In this document: piece by piece, positions 1 to 8,976 of the stretch | Layout: each line of letters begins with the position of its first letter | How positions within the stretch are numbered: the stretch's first letter is position 1 | DNA from: G965247775 sp965247775 | Lineage (GTDB): Bacteria > Chloroflexota > Dehalococcoidia > Bin125 | DNA: 64,000 bases | Assembly (NCBI GenBank): GCA_965247775.1 | Contig: OZ252031.1 | Location: forward strand, 930,001 to 994,000 | Direction: 5' to 3' | Notes under the pieces: model-generated | Told to the model about the DNA's origin: nothing | What the model saw: the letters and a program-made list of their open reading frames with translations, nothing else | Databases searched by the model: none | Program-made: the position numbers and the translations under genes

Positions 1-3
1 CGG

Positions 4-1437
4 CTAGCCGCCCAGGCCGGCCATGCGCGAGGCTAAGCCCACGACCCGCCGCGCGCCGCCGTTCTGGTTGAACGCCCGCAGGATCTGCATTTTCTCCGCC
101 TCCAGCGATCCCTCCGCGTGGATGGCGAGCACCTCCTGATAGCCGCCGTAGTCGGAGGAGGTGAGGTCGCGGATGAAGTTCATCATCTTCATGCGCTCGG
201 CGGCGCTCACCCCGTCGCGGCCGACCAGGTACTTGGAGAGGAAGGGGCGCAGCTCCTCGCTCTCCCAGTCCTCATCGCCGGGGCCGGTGACGAGGAGCCC
301 GCCGGCCAGTTCCTGCACGTGCTGCACGGCCTCGTGGTAGCCGTGGGCGAAGTGGCTCTTGGCCAGGTTGGTGGTCAGGGGGTCCGGCGCGACCTGGCCG
401 TTGGGCTTGGCGATGCAGCGGTCGGCGGCCTTCTCCGTCAGGGCGCGGAGCGTTTCGGCGTAGCTGATCAGCTTGACGAACTTCTCCCGTACGTGGCCGG
501 CGCCGAGGATACCGTTCTGATCGGCGATGACGGCGCCCGCCCCGCCCAGAGCGTCGACCAGGGGCAGCTTGTAGGAGACGGCCGTGAAGCGGTGGTACTC
601 GACGAAGGTGAGGGCGAGCTGGCCTGCGGCCTCGGTTTCGCCGTTGAGGAAGATGCGGTCGTTGGGGACGAAGACGTCGTCGAAGACGGTCATCGTCTCC
701 ATCATCTTGTGGCGAGCGGTGATGGGATGCTCGCCCGGCTGGGCAGGGCCGTCGCCGAAGGGGCTGGCGATGAGGCGCAGGCCGGGGGTGGCGATAGGGA
801 TGCCGAAGGCGATGCTCCAATCGCCTTCGTCGGGGCCCATGGCGCGGGTGGGCAGGACGATGATCTCGTTGGCGTTGGTGGAGACGGAGGTATGGAGCTT
901 CATGCCGCGTACGACGACGCCGTCGTCGCGGCGCGCGACGATGCGGAGGTAGACGTCCGGGTCGGCCTGCTGTGCGGGGCGCTTGACGCGGTCGCCCTTG
1001 ACGTCGGACTGGCCGACGCAGACGGCGAAGTCGTTGTCGCGGCAGTGCTCGTAGTACCGGCGGACGCGGTTGGCGTAGGGGGCGCCCTCCATCTCGGCGC
1101 TGACGGCGAGGAGGGCGAAGAGGGCGTCGGTGCCGATTTCTTTGATCAGGAGGACCAGGGTGTCGCCTTCGGCGGTGGCGGCTTCGATCAGGGCGGAGCG
1201 CTTGAGGAGGTCGTCCGTGTTCTGGGGGATCTTGTAATAGCGGGAGTAGGGCGCGCCCTCGTCTTCCACGACGGCGAGGGCGCGGTATTTGGGATCCTCG
1301 GCCATCTCGTAGTCGATAGCCGCGTGGCGGGCCGCCTTGCCCAGCACGGGGTGGGCGAGGGGGTCGTCGATGCGCTGGCCGCGGAACCAGACCTCGCGGT
1401 CGTCGCGCAGCGATTCCAGGTAGCCTGCGGGCGTCAT
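4..1437 (-). CDS. HpaB-family FAD/FMNH2-dependent aromatic hydroxylase
   Basis: A 477-residue protein of the 4-hydroxyphenylacetate 3-monooxygenase large-subunit (HpaB) family, whose members hydroxylate phenols or pyrroles using reduced flavin from a separate reductase. The family hallmark VGQSDVKGDR lies near residue 135. The C-terminal half is the acyl-CoA-dehydrogenase-like helical part (QELAGGLLVTGPGDEDW). The Cys/His pattern of the 4Fe-4S 4-hydroxybutyryl-CoA dehydratases in the same superfamily is not evident, so a monooxygenase is favoured; the substrate is unknown. The ATG at 1437 is chosen because a GGGAG lies about 15 nt upstream, and the longer ATG at 1497 sits inside a -10-like TACCAT. 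No flavin reductase is nearby. Confident on family, not on substrate. Confidence 0.85.
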   Translation of the reverse strand: MTPAGYLESLRDDREVWFRGQRIDDPLAHPVLGKAARHAAIDYEMAEDPKYRALAVVEDEGAPYSRYYKIPQNTDDLLKRSALIEAATAEGDTLVLLIKEIGTDALFALLAVSAEMEGAPYANRVRRYYEHCRDNDFAVCVGQSDVKGDRVKRPAQQADPDVYLRIVARRDDGVVVRGMKLHTSVSTNANEIIVLPTRAMGPDEGDWSIAFGIPIATPGLRLIASPFGDGPAQPGEHPITARHKMMETMTVFDDVFVPNDRIFLNGETEAAGQLALTFVEYHRFTAVSYKLPLVDALGGAGAVIADQNGILGAGHVREKFVKLISYAETLRALTEKAADRCIAKPNGQVAPDPLTTNLAKSHFAHGYHEAVQHVQELAGGLLVTGPGDEDWESEELRPFLSKYLVGRDGVSAAERMKMMNFIRDLTSSDYGGYQEVLAIHAEGSLEAEKMQILRAFNQNGGARRVVGLASRMAGLGG

Positions 1438-1495
1438 CAGGGCCACGGTCCCGCTCCCTTCGAGCCTCGATCGGCGCGGCCTCCCGCGCGGCGTC

Positions 1496-1501
1496 ATGGT
1501 A
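1496..1501 (-). promoter_or_regulatory. -10-like box TACCAT upstream of the HpaB-family gene
   Basis: TACCAT on the minus strand. Initiation 6-7 nt downstream would leave a leader of about 50 nt carrying the GGGAG ribosome site. The box overlaps the alternative ATG at 1497, which argues against that start. No clear -35 is seen. Confidence 0.35.
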
Positions 1502-1536
1502 GGGCGCGCGGGGCGGGCGGGCGAGCGCGCGCGGCG

Positions 1537-2415
1537 CTAGGAGATCACCTTGTTGAGCGGGTAGGAGACGAAGCCGCTGGCTCCCGCCTTGCGCAGGGCG
1601 GGGATGATCTCGCGCTCCGTGCGCTCATCCAGGATCACGTCCAGCGCCACCCAGGCTTCATCGACCAGGGGGCTGACGGTGGGCGAGTGCTCGCCCCAGC
1701 GGCCGATCATGGCGAGCACATCGTCCAGCTGGGCGCGCGGGACGTTCAGCTTCAGCCCGACCTTGGCGCGAGCGCTGATGGCGCCCTGGAGGAGGGTGTC
1801 GATGGCCTCAATCTTGGCCCGCCGGGCGGGGTCCGCCCAGGCGGCGCGATTGGCGATGAGACGGGTGGTGCTGACGAGCACTTCGTCGATCACGCGCAGA
1901 TTGTTGGCGCGCAGGCTGGAGCCCGTTTCGGTGATGTCGACGATGCCGTCCAGCAGGCGCGCTTTGACCTCGGTGGCGCCCCAGCTGAACTCCACGCGGA
2001 CGTCGATGCCGCGCTGCTCGAAGTAGCGCCGGGTGACGGTGGTCAGCTCCGTGGCGACGATGCCGCCGGCGAGGTCGGCGGGCTCCTGCACGGGACTCTC
2101 GTTGGGCACGGCCAGGACCCAGCGAGCCGGGCGGCTGGTGGCCTTGCTGTAGCGCAACTCACTCACCTCATGCACGTCGGCGCCGTTCTCCTGCACCCAG
2201 TCGTGACCGGTGATGCCGCAGTCGATGACGCCGTCTTCGGTGTAGCGGGCCATTTCCTGGGCGCGGAAGAGCAGGCAGCGGATCTCGGGATCGTCGATGG
2301 CGGGGAAGTAGGAGCGGCTGGAGACCTCGATGGCGTAGCCGGCGCGGCGGAAGAGGTCGATCGTGGCGTCCTGGAGGGAGCCTTTGGGCACGCCCAGCTT
2401 CAGGATCGGCTCCAT
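1537..2415 (-). CDS. hisG: ATP phosphoribosyltransferase, long form
   Basis: HisG catalyses the first step of histidine biosynthesis, joining ATP and PRPP to make phosphoribosyl-ATP. The 292-residue length and the C-terminal ACT-like regulatory domain (about 215-292, ending GFVSYPLNKVIS) mark the long, self-sufficient form that needs no HisZ and is normally feedback-inhibited by histidine. Catalytic-domain features include the LGVPKGSLQDATIDL start, DCGITGHDWVQENG near 90, and the PRPP-loop-like DITETGSSLRANNL near 165. The ATG at 2415 begins exactly at the conserved MEPILKLGVPKGS; the 79 extra upstream codons are low-complexity. No other his gene is in the window, so histidine genes are scattered here. 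Confidence 0.95.
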   Translation of the reverse strand: MEPILKLGVPKGSLQDATIDLFRRAGYAIEVSSRSYFPAIDDPEIRCLLFRAQEMARYTEDGVIDCGITGHDWVQENGADVHEVSELRYSKATSRPARWVLAVPNESPVQEPADLAGGIVATELTTVTRRYFEQRGIDVRVEFSWGATEVKARLLDGIVDITETGSSLRANNLRVIDEVLVSTTRLIANRAAWADPARRAKIEAIDTLLQGAISARAKVGLKLNVPRAQLDDVLAMIGRWGEHSPTVSPLVDEAWVALDVILDERTEREIIPALRKAGASGFVSYPLNKVIS

Positions 2416-2735
2416 CGTGCTTCCGGCCTCCCGTGCCGCGGCGCGCCTCCGGCGGGGAGTCGCGGCGGGTCCACTGTGCCATACGGCGCGCGCCGGAGCG
2501 AGCAGGCGGTCCGCGCTGCGGCCCCGGCGCTGCGCCACCCCACAATCGAACCTTGATACCGTCTTGATCTCGCGGCCGGGCGCGACGTCAGCCCCCCATA
2601 CGGTGCGCGCGAGCGGCTGAGGCGATGGGGGCGGCTTGCGGTCACCGCTCATCGGGCGGGATGGCCGGAGGGGCCGGATGCGTCCACGGGGGCCCGCGGA
2701 CAGCCGGGGCAGTCCCCGGAGAAACGGAGTCGCCG
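2416..2735. other. Intergenic region between hisG and the HTH gene
   Basis: About 320 bp between divergent genes, so both promoters should lie here. I see no convincing -35/-10 pair, riboswitch or RNA gene. A stretch near 2537-2525 on the minus strand (GGGTGGCGCAGCG) weakly resembles the T-box core but lacks the exact sequence. Confidence 0.4.
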
Positions 2736-2981
2736 ATGCCGATCCGACGCAGCCCGACGCCGCGCGAGCGAGTCGTCGCGGAGTTGGTCGCCCAGGGGAG
2801 AACGAATCCGGAGATCGCGAGCGTGCTCGATATTTCGCTTTCGACGGCCAAGCAGCACCTGACCACCAGCATGATCAGGTGGAATTGCGGCAACCGCCCG
2901 CAGGTCGTCGTGGAAGCGGTGCGGCGGCTGGCGGCGGAGCCTCCAGACGTTCCCAGCGACTCCCTGCCCGACATTGTCTGA
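2736..2981 (+). CDS. Small LuxR/GerE-type helix-turn-helix protein
   Basis: An 81-residue protein that is almost entirely a GerE/LuxR DNA-binding domain: TPRERVVAELVAQGRTNPEI, then DISLSTAKQHLTTSM as the recognition helix. It has no receiver, PAS or autoinducer domain, so it is a stand-alone HTH rather than a response regulator. The usual GLSNKEIA core reads GRTNPEIA, and VSTVK reads LSTAK. The ATG at 2736 follows a GGAGAAACGGAG ribosome site. The target is unknown. It precedes the iron transporter gene by 76 bp on the same strand, but that gene has its own -10 box, so a link is only possible. Confidence 0.75.
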   Translation: MPIRRSPTPRERVVAELVAQGRTNPEIASVLDISLSTAKQHLTTSMIRWNCGNRPQVVVEAVRRLAAEPPDVPSDSLPDIV

Positions 2982-3045
2982 GGGCCGGCCGCCGCGCGGG
3001 GGCCGGCGCCGCTTGGGCGCGAGTCCCTGAGTGCGCGGCGTCCGA

Positions 3046-3051
3046 TAGGCT
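3046..3051 (+). promoter_or_regulatory. -10-like box TAGGCT, 6 nt before the VIT-family ATG
   Basis: TAGGCT followed by six bases and then ATG at 3058. There is no Shine-Dalgarno sequence. This spacing places the transcription start on or next to the start codon, i.e. a leaderless mRNA. The same arrangement recurs elsewhere in the window. Confidence 0.5.
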
Positions 3052-3057
3052 GCCCGC

Positions 3058-4173
3058 ATGGTGGCGACGATCGAAGGGCGGGAGCGCCGCGCCCGCTTGC
3101 AGGCCATGCTCCGCGACGAGTTGGAGTCCGCCTGGCTCTACGATCGGCTGGCCGATGGCTGCGAGGAGGAGCCGGCGAGCGTGCTGCGGGGCCTGGCGGC
3201 GGCGGAGCGCCGGCACGCGCTGCACTGGGCCGAGCGTCTGGGCGATCATTCGCTCCTGGATGCGCCGGTGCGCGTCTCGGTGCACACGCGCCTCTTCGTG
3301 CTCTTCGCGCGCATCGGCGGCCTTGGCGTGGTCCTCACCCGGTTGCGGGCGGCGGAACTGGAGGAGATCCGGCGTTATCACCGCGACCCGGAGGCGGCGG
3401 CGCTGGTGGACGAGGAGCGGGAGCATCGCCAGACGCTGGGACGGCTGGCCGGGCTGGACGAGGCCGGCCAGAGCGCCCAGGAGGAGCACGGCTTCGCCAC
3501 CACCGGGACGGCCACGACCTTTCGCGCCGCGCTGTTCGGGCTCAACGACGGGCTGGTCTCCAACCTCAGCCTGATCGCGGGCGTGGCCGGGGCGGCGGTG
3601 GAGAGCGACGCGGTGCTGATTGCGGGCATCGCGGGCTGGCTGGCCGGCGCCTCGTCGATGGGGGCGGGCGAGTACATCTCCGTGCGCAGCCAGCGGGAGC
3701 TGTTCGAGAACCAGATCGCGCGCGAGCGGATGGAGCTGGAGCTGGACCCGGAGGATGAGCGGCGCGAGCTGATCGCGGTCTACGAGGGCAAGGGGGTCTC
3801 GACGGAGGTCGCTACGGCCGTGGCGGACGAGCTGATGGCCGATCCCGCGAAGGCGCTCGATACCCACGTGCGCGAGGAGTTCGGCCTGGATCCGGATGAC
3901 TTGGGCTCGCCCTGGCGGGCGGCGATCAGTTCGTCCATCGCGTTTTCGTTTGGGGCGATCGTGCCGGTGCTGCCGTTCATCGTGGGCAGCGGCTATGCGG
4001 CGTTGGGGGCAGCGATCGCGGGGGCGATCGTGATGCTGGGGCTGGCGGGGATGCTGACGTCGGTGCTGACGGGGCGGCACCCACTGTACGCGGGGGGGCG
4101 GATGGTGCTGATCGGGGTCCTGGCGACCGGGGTGACTTTCGGGATCGGATCGGCGATCCCCGTCGATTTGTGA
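3058..4173 (+). CDS. Ferritin-like/VIT fusion iron (manganese) transporter, MbfA type
   Basis: A 371-residue two-part membrane protein. Residues 1 to about 145 form a ferritin/rubrerythrin-like helical domain with di-iron-type Glu/His motifs (DELESAWLYDRLADG, AERRHALHW, DEEREHRQTLGRL). Residues about 155-371 form a VIT1/CCC1 domain with about five membrane segments, including FRAALFGLNDGLVSNLSLI and the GASSMGAGEYISVRSQRE motif. Members of this architecture (membrane-bound ferritin MbfA) move Fe2+ out of the cytoplasm or into compartments and protect against iron and peroxide stress. The start has no ribosome site and is placed by the -10 box 6 nt upstream. The 3' end nearly abuts the convergent DUF3800 remnant. 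Confidence 0.88.
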   Translation: MVATIEGRERRARLQAMLRDELESAWLYDRLADGCEEEPASVLRGLAAAERRHALHWAERLGDHSLLDAPVRVSVHTRLFVLFARIGGLGVVLTRLRAAELEEIRRYHRDPEAAALVDEEREHRQTLGRLAGLDEAGQSAQEEHGFATTGTATTFRAALFGLNDGLVSNLSLIAGVAGAAVESDAVLIAGIAGWLAGASSMGAGEYISVRSQRELFENQIARERMELELDPEDERRELIAVYEGKGVSTEVATAVADELMADPAKALDTHVREEFGLDPDDLGSPWRAAISSSIAFSFGAIVPVLPFIVGSGYAALGAAIAGAIVMLGLAGMLTSVLTGRHPLYAGGRMVLIGVLATGVTFGIGSAIPVDL

Positions 4174-4177
4174 GCGG

Positions 4178-4934
4178 TCAGGCCTGTCGGTGCGCTCGCC
4201 ATGACATGCAGGCGGGGCAGAAGCAGCTGCTCGCGTTTCGGGTGACGTGCGTCAGGCCGTGCAGCCGGTCGCCCTCGCGGTCGAAGCGCGGGACACGCTG
4301 CATGAACGTGCCCGAGAGCCCGCGCTCGTCGTAGCCGTAGGCGGCGTTGGCGACGAGATCTGCTGCTTGGAGGAGATGTGACTCGGCTGCAGGTGCGAAG
4401 AGCGGCAGATCAGCGATGTTGTGAAGGTCCGCCCAGCGCGTGCCCCGGTGGTACAGTTCCCGTCCGAATGCCCGGAGGCCCTCTTCGTCGTTGGACTTGG
4501 AAACGACGATCAGCCCTCGCTGCGTGTCTCCCTGCGCGTGGCGCCGGGCCAAGAACAGATCGAACCGGCTCATGACGTCCTCGAATCCCATTTCGCGGGG
4601 GCCTCGGGTAGCCGTGCTCTTGTCCACCGCCGTTGCAAACAGATGGCCGTGCTGACTACTGGCGAGGGCTGAATAGGCGTCTTGTGCCAAGGCTCTCCGC
4701 CGCTTCTCAGAGACCGTGTTCCACGGCGGTTCGACGGGCTTCCCCTCGGGAACCCAGAGGGCGGAGGCGTGCAGGCGCACATCTTTTCCCGAGCCCGGGA
4801 AGTAGCGCTCGACGACATCGTCGAGTTCCTTCTTGAGCCAGAAGGTGGAGCGTTCGAAAAGTGCTCTGCCTCCCACGATCAGGTGGGAGGCGGACTTATG
4901 AAGTTCCTGATTCGTCCAGGTAGAGCAAATACAT
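4178..4934 (-). pseudogene. DUF3800 protein, frameshifted near its N-terminus
   Basis: The DUF3800 signature start MYLLYLDESGTS is encoded from an ATG at 4934 with a good AGGA ribosome site, but it hits TAA at 4898-4896. The following conserved part, HKSASHLIVGG, continues in the next frame and runs to 4178 (232 residues counted from GTG 4876). The two pieces join by a one- or two-base indel around 4899-4905. DUF3800 proteins have an RNase H-like fold and are common in phage-defence and mobile contexts; the C-terminal VSKSNDEEGLRAFGRELYHR and AAESHLLQAADLVANAAYG (acidic AD motif) are typical. The upstream stretch 4880-5000 is less GC-rich than its surroundings, hinting at transfer. A sequencing error or programmed shift is possible. 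Confidence 0.75.
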
Positions 4935-5065
4935 TGGTGAAAGAATCCTGGCCCATCTCTGAGGCCATATCCGAACGAGAACGATATGCATGGTGCGGCC
5001 GACCGCCGAAGCTGCGGGCCATGTACGTGCGGCCCGACGAGCCGACCAAGGCGAGCGTAGGCTCT

Positions 5066-7684
5066 TCAGCCCGACTCGACAATTGGCTCTACGGCCACGC
5101 GGGTGAGCGCGGGGCCCGCCGGCAGTAGGGTCTGCACGACGCCGCCCTGCCAGAGCAACGGCGCGAAGACGGATCCGACGGCGACGTCCGGGCTGAGCTG
5201 GGCTCGCATCGTGAGGCGGCCGGCGTCGTTGACGGCGACGACCTGGGCGCCGTCGGCGATGCCGCGGGCGGCCGCGTCGTGGGGGTGGATCTGGAGGGAC
5301 TCGCCGCGGTGGAGGCGGTCGGCGTCGCCGGAGCGGAGCGCGGCTGAGGAGCGATCGGTGTAGAGGTCGCGGCCGGCGAGGAGGATGAGGCCCTCGGCGG
5401 GGCCATCCACGGTGAGGGGCTCGACCGGGCCGAAGCCCTGCGTCGTGGCGCCGTTGGCGGGCTGCCGGGCTGCGTTGAGCAGACGGCCGGGGGTGGCCTC
5501 CGCGTAGCGGGGGTCGGCGGCGGCGAGGGCGGCCATGGCCGCGCCGGCGTCGTCGAAGCGGGGCGGGGGCTCCCGGCCCAGTTCGGCCGCCAGCCGCTCG
5601 GTGAGGTCCTGGATGTGGGCCAGGGCGGGCTGGGCGCCGCGCTGCGGGGTGCAGGCCGCGTGCAAGCGGAGGATCTGACGGTCGGCGTTCGTGACGGCGC
5701 CGTCCTTGGCGAAGATGGAGACATCGGCGAGGACGTGCGTCGCCGCCTCCACGGTCTCGGTGGCGATCTCGTCGATCACGAGCAGCAGATCGAGCGACTC
5801 CAGGGCGCGGCGTACGCGGGCCCGGTCGGGCAGGGTCAGGAGGGGGTTGTCCTTGGCCACGATGAGGGCCTTGAGGCGTCCGTCGATGGCGGCGGCGAGC
5901 ATGCCGTCGACGTCGAGGCCGCCGTCGCCGGGGCGGACGCCGGCGTCGCGCAGGCCGTGGGTGTTGTTCTCGGGCGGCAGGACGTGCAGGGCGGCCGGGG
6001 CGGCGTCGGGCCCGGCCAGGGCGATGGCGAGGTTGGCCGCGGCGCGCACCTGGCAGGCGGCTGCGCGGGCGTGCTGGCGGGAGGGGGCGACGATCACGGC
6101 GACCGCGCCTCCGAGTCGTGCGGCGAGGGCCTCGGCGGCCCGTTCGTGCGCTTCGACTCGCTCCGCTCGCTCAGGACGATCGGTGTTGGAGCCCGCTTCG
6201 TCTTCCGGGGCCAGGAGCTCAGTGAGGCGGTTGCGCACCTCGTCGCGGGCGAGGAGGTTGTCGGCGACGGCCTGCACGGTTCCCGCGAGGTCGCCGTTGG
6301 CCGGGCCCAGGGTCACGGCCGCGAAGTCGTCGATGGGGTTGCGGCGGGCGTGGATGCTGACGAGGGCCGCGCCGTGCTCGGCGACGGCGGCCTTGATGCG
6401 CACGCCGAGGACGTTGTTGCTGGCGGTGAGGTCGTCCCCGATGGCGACGACGGCGTCGGCGGTCTCCACGGCCGTGAGGCGTGCGGGCAGGTGCGTGCTG
6501 CCGAAGGCCGCACGCAGTTCGGCCTCGACGGGGCCCCAGACGGCGCCGACGCTGGCGTCGAGGTGGGGGGTGCCCAGCCAGGCGGCCAGGCGGGCGAGCG
6601 CGTAGTTCTCTTCCGTCGTGGCCTGGCCGGAGCCGAGCAGGCCCACGGACTGGTAGCCGTGCGCGCCGATGATCGCCGCCAGGTCGCGGCTCGCGGACTG
6701 CAGGACGGCGGCGGTCTCGGCGTCGAAGGCGTCCTTCCCGCGGCCCAGACGGCCGCTGTGCAGGCGCTGCTTGTCGCGCACCTGGTCGTAGCCGAAGCGG
6801 CCGCGCACGCAGATCTGGTCGCGGGAGACGTCGTTGCCGGGGGCGGGCCGGACGATGACGCCGCGGCCGTCGCGGACGCCGATCGCGATGGTGCAGCCCA
6901 TGCTGCACTCGGTGCAGGCCGTCGGGACCCAGCGCTCGGGGCGCGCCAGCCACTTGTTGGGCGCTTCCATGAGGGTGGCGGTGGGGCAGACGTCGATGCA
7001 GGCCCCGCAGAAATCACAGTTGGACTCGTGGATGGCGCCACCGGCACCGAAGGCCATGCGGGTGGAGAAGCCGCGGCCGGCCAGGGTGATGGCGGTGGTG
7101 TGGCGGAGGTCGTCGCAGGCGCGCTCGCAGCGGGTGCAGAGGATACACATTTGGGGGTCGAACTCGAAGAAGGGGTTGCCACGGTCCGGGGGTGGCTGCT
7201 GGAACTGGTAGTAGGTGCGGGCCTCGTCCAGGTAGGGCTCGACGTTGGCGCGGCCCATGTCGGCGATGTCGGAGGCGGTCTGCAGCTCGCAGCGGTAGTT
7301 TTTGGAGCAGGTGACGCAGCGATGCGTGACGACGTTGTCCCGCAGGCAGATGTCGCCGGTGCGGCAGTGCTCGACGCGGTGACAGGTGAGGCAGCGGTCA
7401 CTGTGGTTGGCCAGGATGAAGGCCATCACCTCCTGGCGCATCTCGATGCTGGCCGGGGTGTCGGTGCGGACGACCATGCCGTCCTGGACGGGGGTGGTGC
7501 AGGCCAGGGGCAGCCCGCGCATGCCCTCAACTTCGACCACGCAGGTGCGGCAGCCGGCGTAGGCGGGCAGGCCGTCCAGGTAGCACAGGTTGGAGATGTA
7601 GACGCCCTGCTCCTTGATCACCTCGACCAGGGGGCGGCCCGCCGCCACCTCGACGCGCTGATCGTTGATCGTGATCGTGGCCAT
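5066..7684 (-). CDS. nuoG: NADH-quinone oxidoreductase subunit G (molybdopterin-fold, multi Fe-S)
   Basis: An 872-residue complex I peripheral-arm subunit. Visible ligands: [2Fe-2S] C34, C45, C48, C62; His-Cys3 cluster H94, C98, C101, C107; two 4Fe-4S motifs C180/183/186/190 and C223/226/229/233; and an N7-type set C257/C260/C264/C292 leading the molybdopterin-like domain, which ends with a dinucleotide-binding-like C-terminus. Oddly, a second Cys motif (C113, C123, C126, C132) directly follows the His-Cys3 motif. It is last of nuoB-nuoI-nuoG (18 bp after nuoI). Formate dehydrogenase or hydrogenase subunits share this layout, but the nuoB and nuoI neighbours decide for complex I. The ATG at 7684 begins a clean ferredoxin domain. 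Confidence 0.88.
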   Translation of the reverse strand: MATITINDQRVEVAAGRPLVEVIKEQGVYISNLCYLDGLPAYAGCRTCVVEVEGMRGLPLACTTPVQDGMVVRTDTPASIEMRQEVMAFILANHSDRCLTCHRVEHCRTGDICLRDNVVTHRCVTCSKNYRCELQTASDIADMGRANVEPYLDEARTYYQFQQPPPDRGNPFFEFDPQMCILCTRCERACDDLRHTTAITLAGRGFSTRMAFGAGGAIHESNCDFCGACIDVCPTATLMEAPNKWLARPERWVPTACTECSMGCTIAIGVRDGRGVIVRPAPGNDVSRDQICVRGRFGYDQVRDKQRLHSGRLGRGKDAFDAETAAVLQSASRDLAAIIGAHGYQSVGLLGSGQATTEENYALARLAAWLGTPHLDASVGAVWGPVEAELRAAFGSTHLPARLTAVETADAVVAIGDDLTASNNVLGVRIKAAVAEHGAALVSIHARRNPIDDFAAVTLGPANGDLAGTVQAVADNLLARDEVRNRLTELLAPEDEAGSNTDRPERAERVEAHERAAEALAARLGGAVAVIVAPSRQHARAAACQVRAAANLAIALAGPDAAPAALHVLPPENNTHGLRDAGVRPGDGGLDVDGMLAAAIDGRLKALIVAKDNPLLTLPDRARVRRALESLDLLLVIDEIATETVEAATHVLADVSIFAKDGAVTNADRQILRLHAACTPQRGAQPALAHIQDLTERLAAELGREPPPRFDDAGAAMAALAAADPRYAEATPGRLLNAARQPANGATTQGFGPVEPLTVDGPAEGLILLAGRDLYTDRSSAALRSGDADRLHRGESLQIHPHDAAARGIADGAQVVAVNDAGRLTMRAQLSPDVAVGSVFAPLLWQGGVVQTLLPAGPALTRVAVEPIVESG

Positions 7685-7702
7685 GCGGGCAGGTGCTCCC
7701 GG

Positions 7703-8188
7703 CTAGTGGTGCTGGCGCTGTTCGGCGGGGCGGATGGACTGGCGCACGGCGGGTTGCCCGTTGGGGTAGATCCAGTCGTGCTGGGCGAGGTATTCGTTGG
7801 CCAGGGCGGTGAGGGTGGGCTTGTCGTGGTAGAGGTCGTTGGGGTTGGTGACGACGTTGGTGTAGGAGCCGCCGGGCTCGATGGCCTCGTAGGGGCAGGC
7901 CTCGGTGCAGAGGCCGCAGTACATACAGAGGCGGAAGTCGATCTCGTAGCGCTGGACGAGGTAGGAGCCGTCCTCGCGGGGCTGCGTCTCGATCAGGATG
8001 CAGCCGTCGGGGCAGGCCTGGGCGCAGGTGCTGCAGCCGGTGCAGCGCTCGACGAACCAGACCAGGTTGGTGCGCGCGCGGGGCGGGATGGGGCGCTCTT
8101 GCTCGGGGAACTCGAAGGTGACCGGGGGACGGCCCAGGTGCTTGACGGTGGTCATGAGGCCCTTGGCAACGCCCAGCCCGTAGGTCAT
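7703..8188 (-). CDS. nuoI: NADH-quinone oxidoreductase subunit I (2x 4Fe-4S)
   Basis: A 161-residue ferredoxin-type subunit that carries clusters N6a and N6b and passes electrons toward NuoB. Two 4Fe-4S motifs are seen: C49, C52, C55, C59 and C88, C91, C94, C98. The N-terminal amphipathic segment and length fit the family. The ATG at 8188 shares a base with the nuoB stop (TGATG), indicating translational coupling. The same frame extends further upstream, but only as the shadow of nuoB. Confidence 0.95.
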   Translation of the reverse strand: MTYGLGVAKGLMTTVKHLGRPPVTFEFPEQERPIPPRARTNLVWFVERCTGCSTCAQACPDGCILIETQPREDGSYLVQRYEIDFRLCMYCGLCTEACPYEAIEPGGSYTNVVTNPNDLYHDKPTLTALANEYLAQHDWIYPNGQPAVRQSIRPAEQRQHH

Positions 8189-8895
8189 CAGCGCCCCTCC
8201 GTCATGGAGAGGTAGTTGACGTCGTTGGGGAGGGCGCCGGTGCGGGGGTCGCGGGGGCGGCCGTCGCTGCTGTGGTAGGGGGGGAAGAGGGCCTCCAGCT
8301 CGCGGCGGATGGGGTCGCCCTGGGGCAGCATGGTGGAGAAGTCGCCGTCGGGCTCGGGGCGGCGGCGGGCGCCGTGCAGGCCCTCTTCCTTGATCACGTC
8401 CTGGAGCAGCATGAGGCCGGAGAGGAGGGACTCGGGGCGGGGGGGGCAGCCGGGGACGTAGACGTCGACGGGGATGACGTTGTTGACGCCGGGCAGGGTG
8501 CTGTAGCCGTGGGCGAAGGGCCCGCCGATGTTGCTGCAGGAGCCCATGGAGATGACCCACTTGGGCTCGGCCATTTGCAGGTAGATGCGGCGCACGGCGG
8601 GGGCCATTTTCCAGGTGACGGTGCCGGCGACGATCATGAGGTCGGCCTGACGGGGGGAGGCGCGGAAGACCTCAGCGCCGAAGCGGGCGATGTCGTAGCG
8701 CGCGTTGGCGGTGGCGATCATCTCGATGGCGCAGCAGGCGAGGCCGAACATGGCCGGCCAGAGTGAGGAGCGGCGGGCCCAGGTGAGGACGCTGTCGACC
8801 TTTGTCAGCAGCAGTTGCTGCTGGAGGTCGGATTCGATGTTGGGCGCCGGCTCGGCGGCGAGCAGGGGAATGGCGCCGGGGGAGCGGTCTGTCAC
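8188..8895 (-). CDS. nuoB: NADH-quinone oxidoreductase subunit B
   Basis: A 235-residue subunit holding the terminal cluster N2 next to the quinone site. The N2 ligands are visible: adjacent C54 and C55 (GLACCAIEM), C120 (MGSCSN) and C150 (PGCPPRPE). The tail after about residue 170 is longer than in short NuoB proteins. The start is taken as GTG 8895 because GGAGG lies 5 nt upstream; the longer ATG at 8943 adds an Arg-rich stretch. It is first of the nuoB-I-G operon. nuoC, D, E, F and the membrane subunits are absent from the window. Confidence 0.95.
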   Translation of the reverse strand: MTDRSPGAIPLLAAEPAPNIESDLQQQLLLTKVDSVLTWARRSSLWPAMFGLACCAIEMIATANARYDIARFGAEVFRASPRQADLMIVAGTVTWKMAPAVRRIYLQMAEPKWVISMGSCSNIGGPFAHGYSTLPGVNNVIPVDVYVPGCPPRPESLLSGLMLLQDVIKEEGLHGARRRPEPDGDFSTMLPQGDPIRRELEALFPPYHSSDGRPRDPRTGALPNDVNYLSMTEGR

Positions 8896-8976
8896 CGGGA
8901 TCCTCCAAGCGCGCCGGCGCGGCGGGGCGAGGCTGTGGCGCATCGGCCCGCGGCCAGGCTTGTGAAGACGGGCACG

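Noticed and set aside
1437..1497. ATG at 1497 as the start of the HpaB-family gene
   Set aside because: It lies inside a -10-like TACCAT, its upstream codons are Arg-rich, and the ATG at 1437 has a better ribosome site.
118..2556. Very long open frames antisense to real genes (for example 118-2556 +, 5615-8215 +, 26391-30560 +, 40155-43343 -)
   Set aside because: High GC removes stops; their translations are low-complexity and Ala/Gly/Arg-rich, while the opposite strand encodes clear protein families.
2416..2640. T-box-like GGGTGGCGCAGCG on the minus strand upstream of hisG
   Set aside because: Ten of thirteen core bases match the GGGTGGNACCGCG element, but the ACC part that would pair is missing and no specifier hairpin is evident.
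5066..7684. Formate dehydrogenase or hydrogenase subunit instead of NuoG
   Set aside because: Domain order is shared, but the tight coupling with nuoB and nuoI supports complex I; kept only as an alternative.
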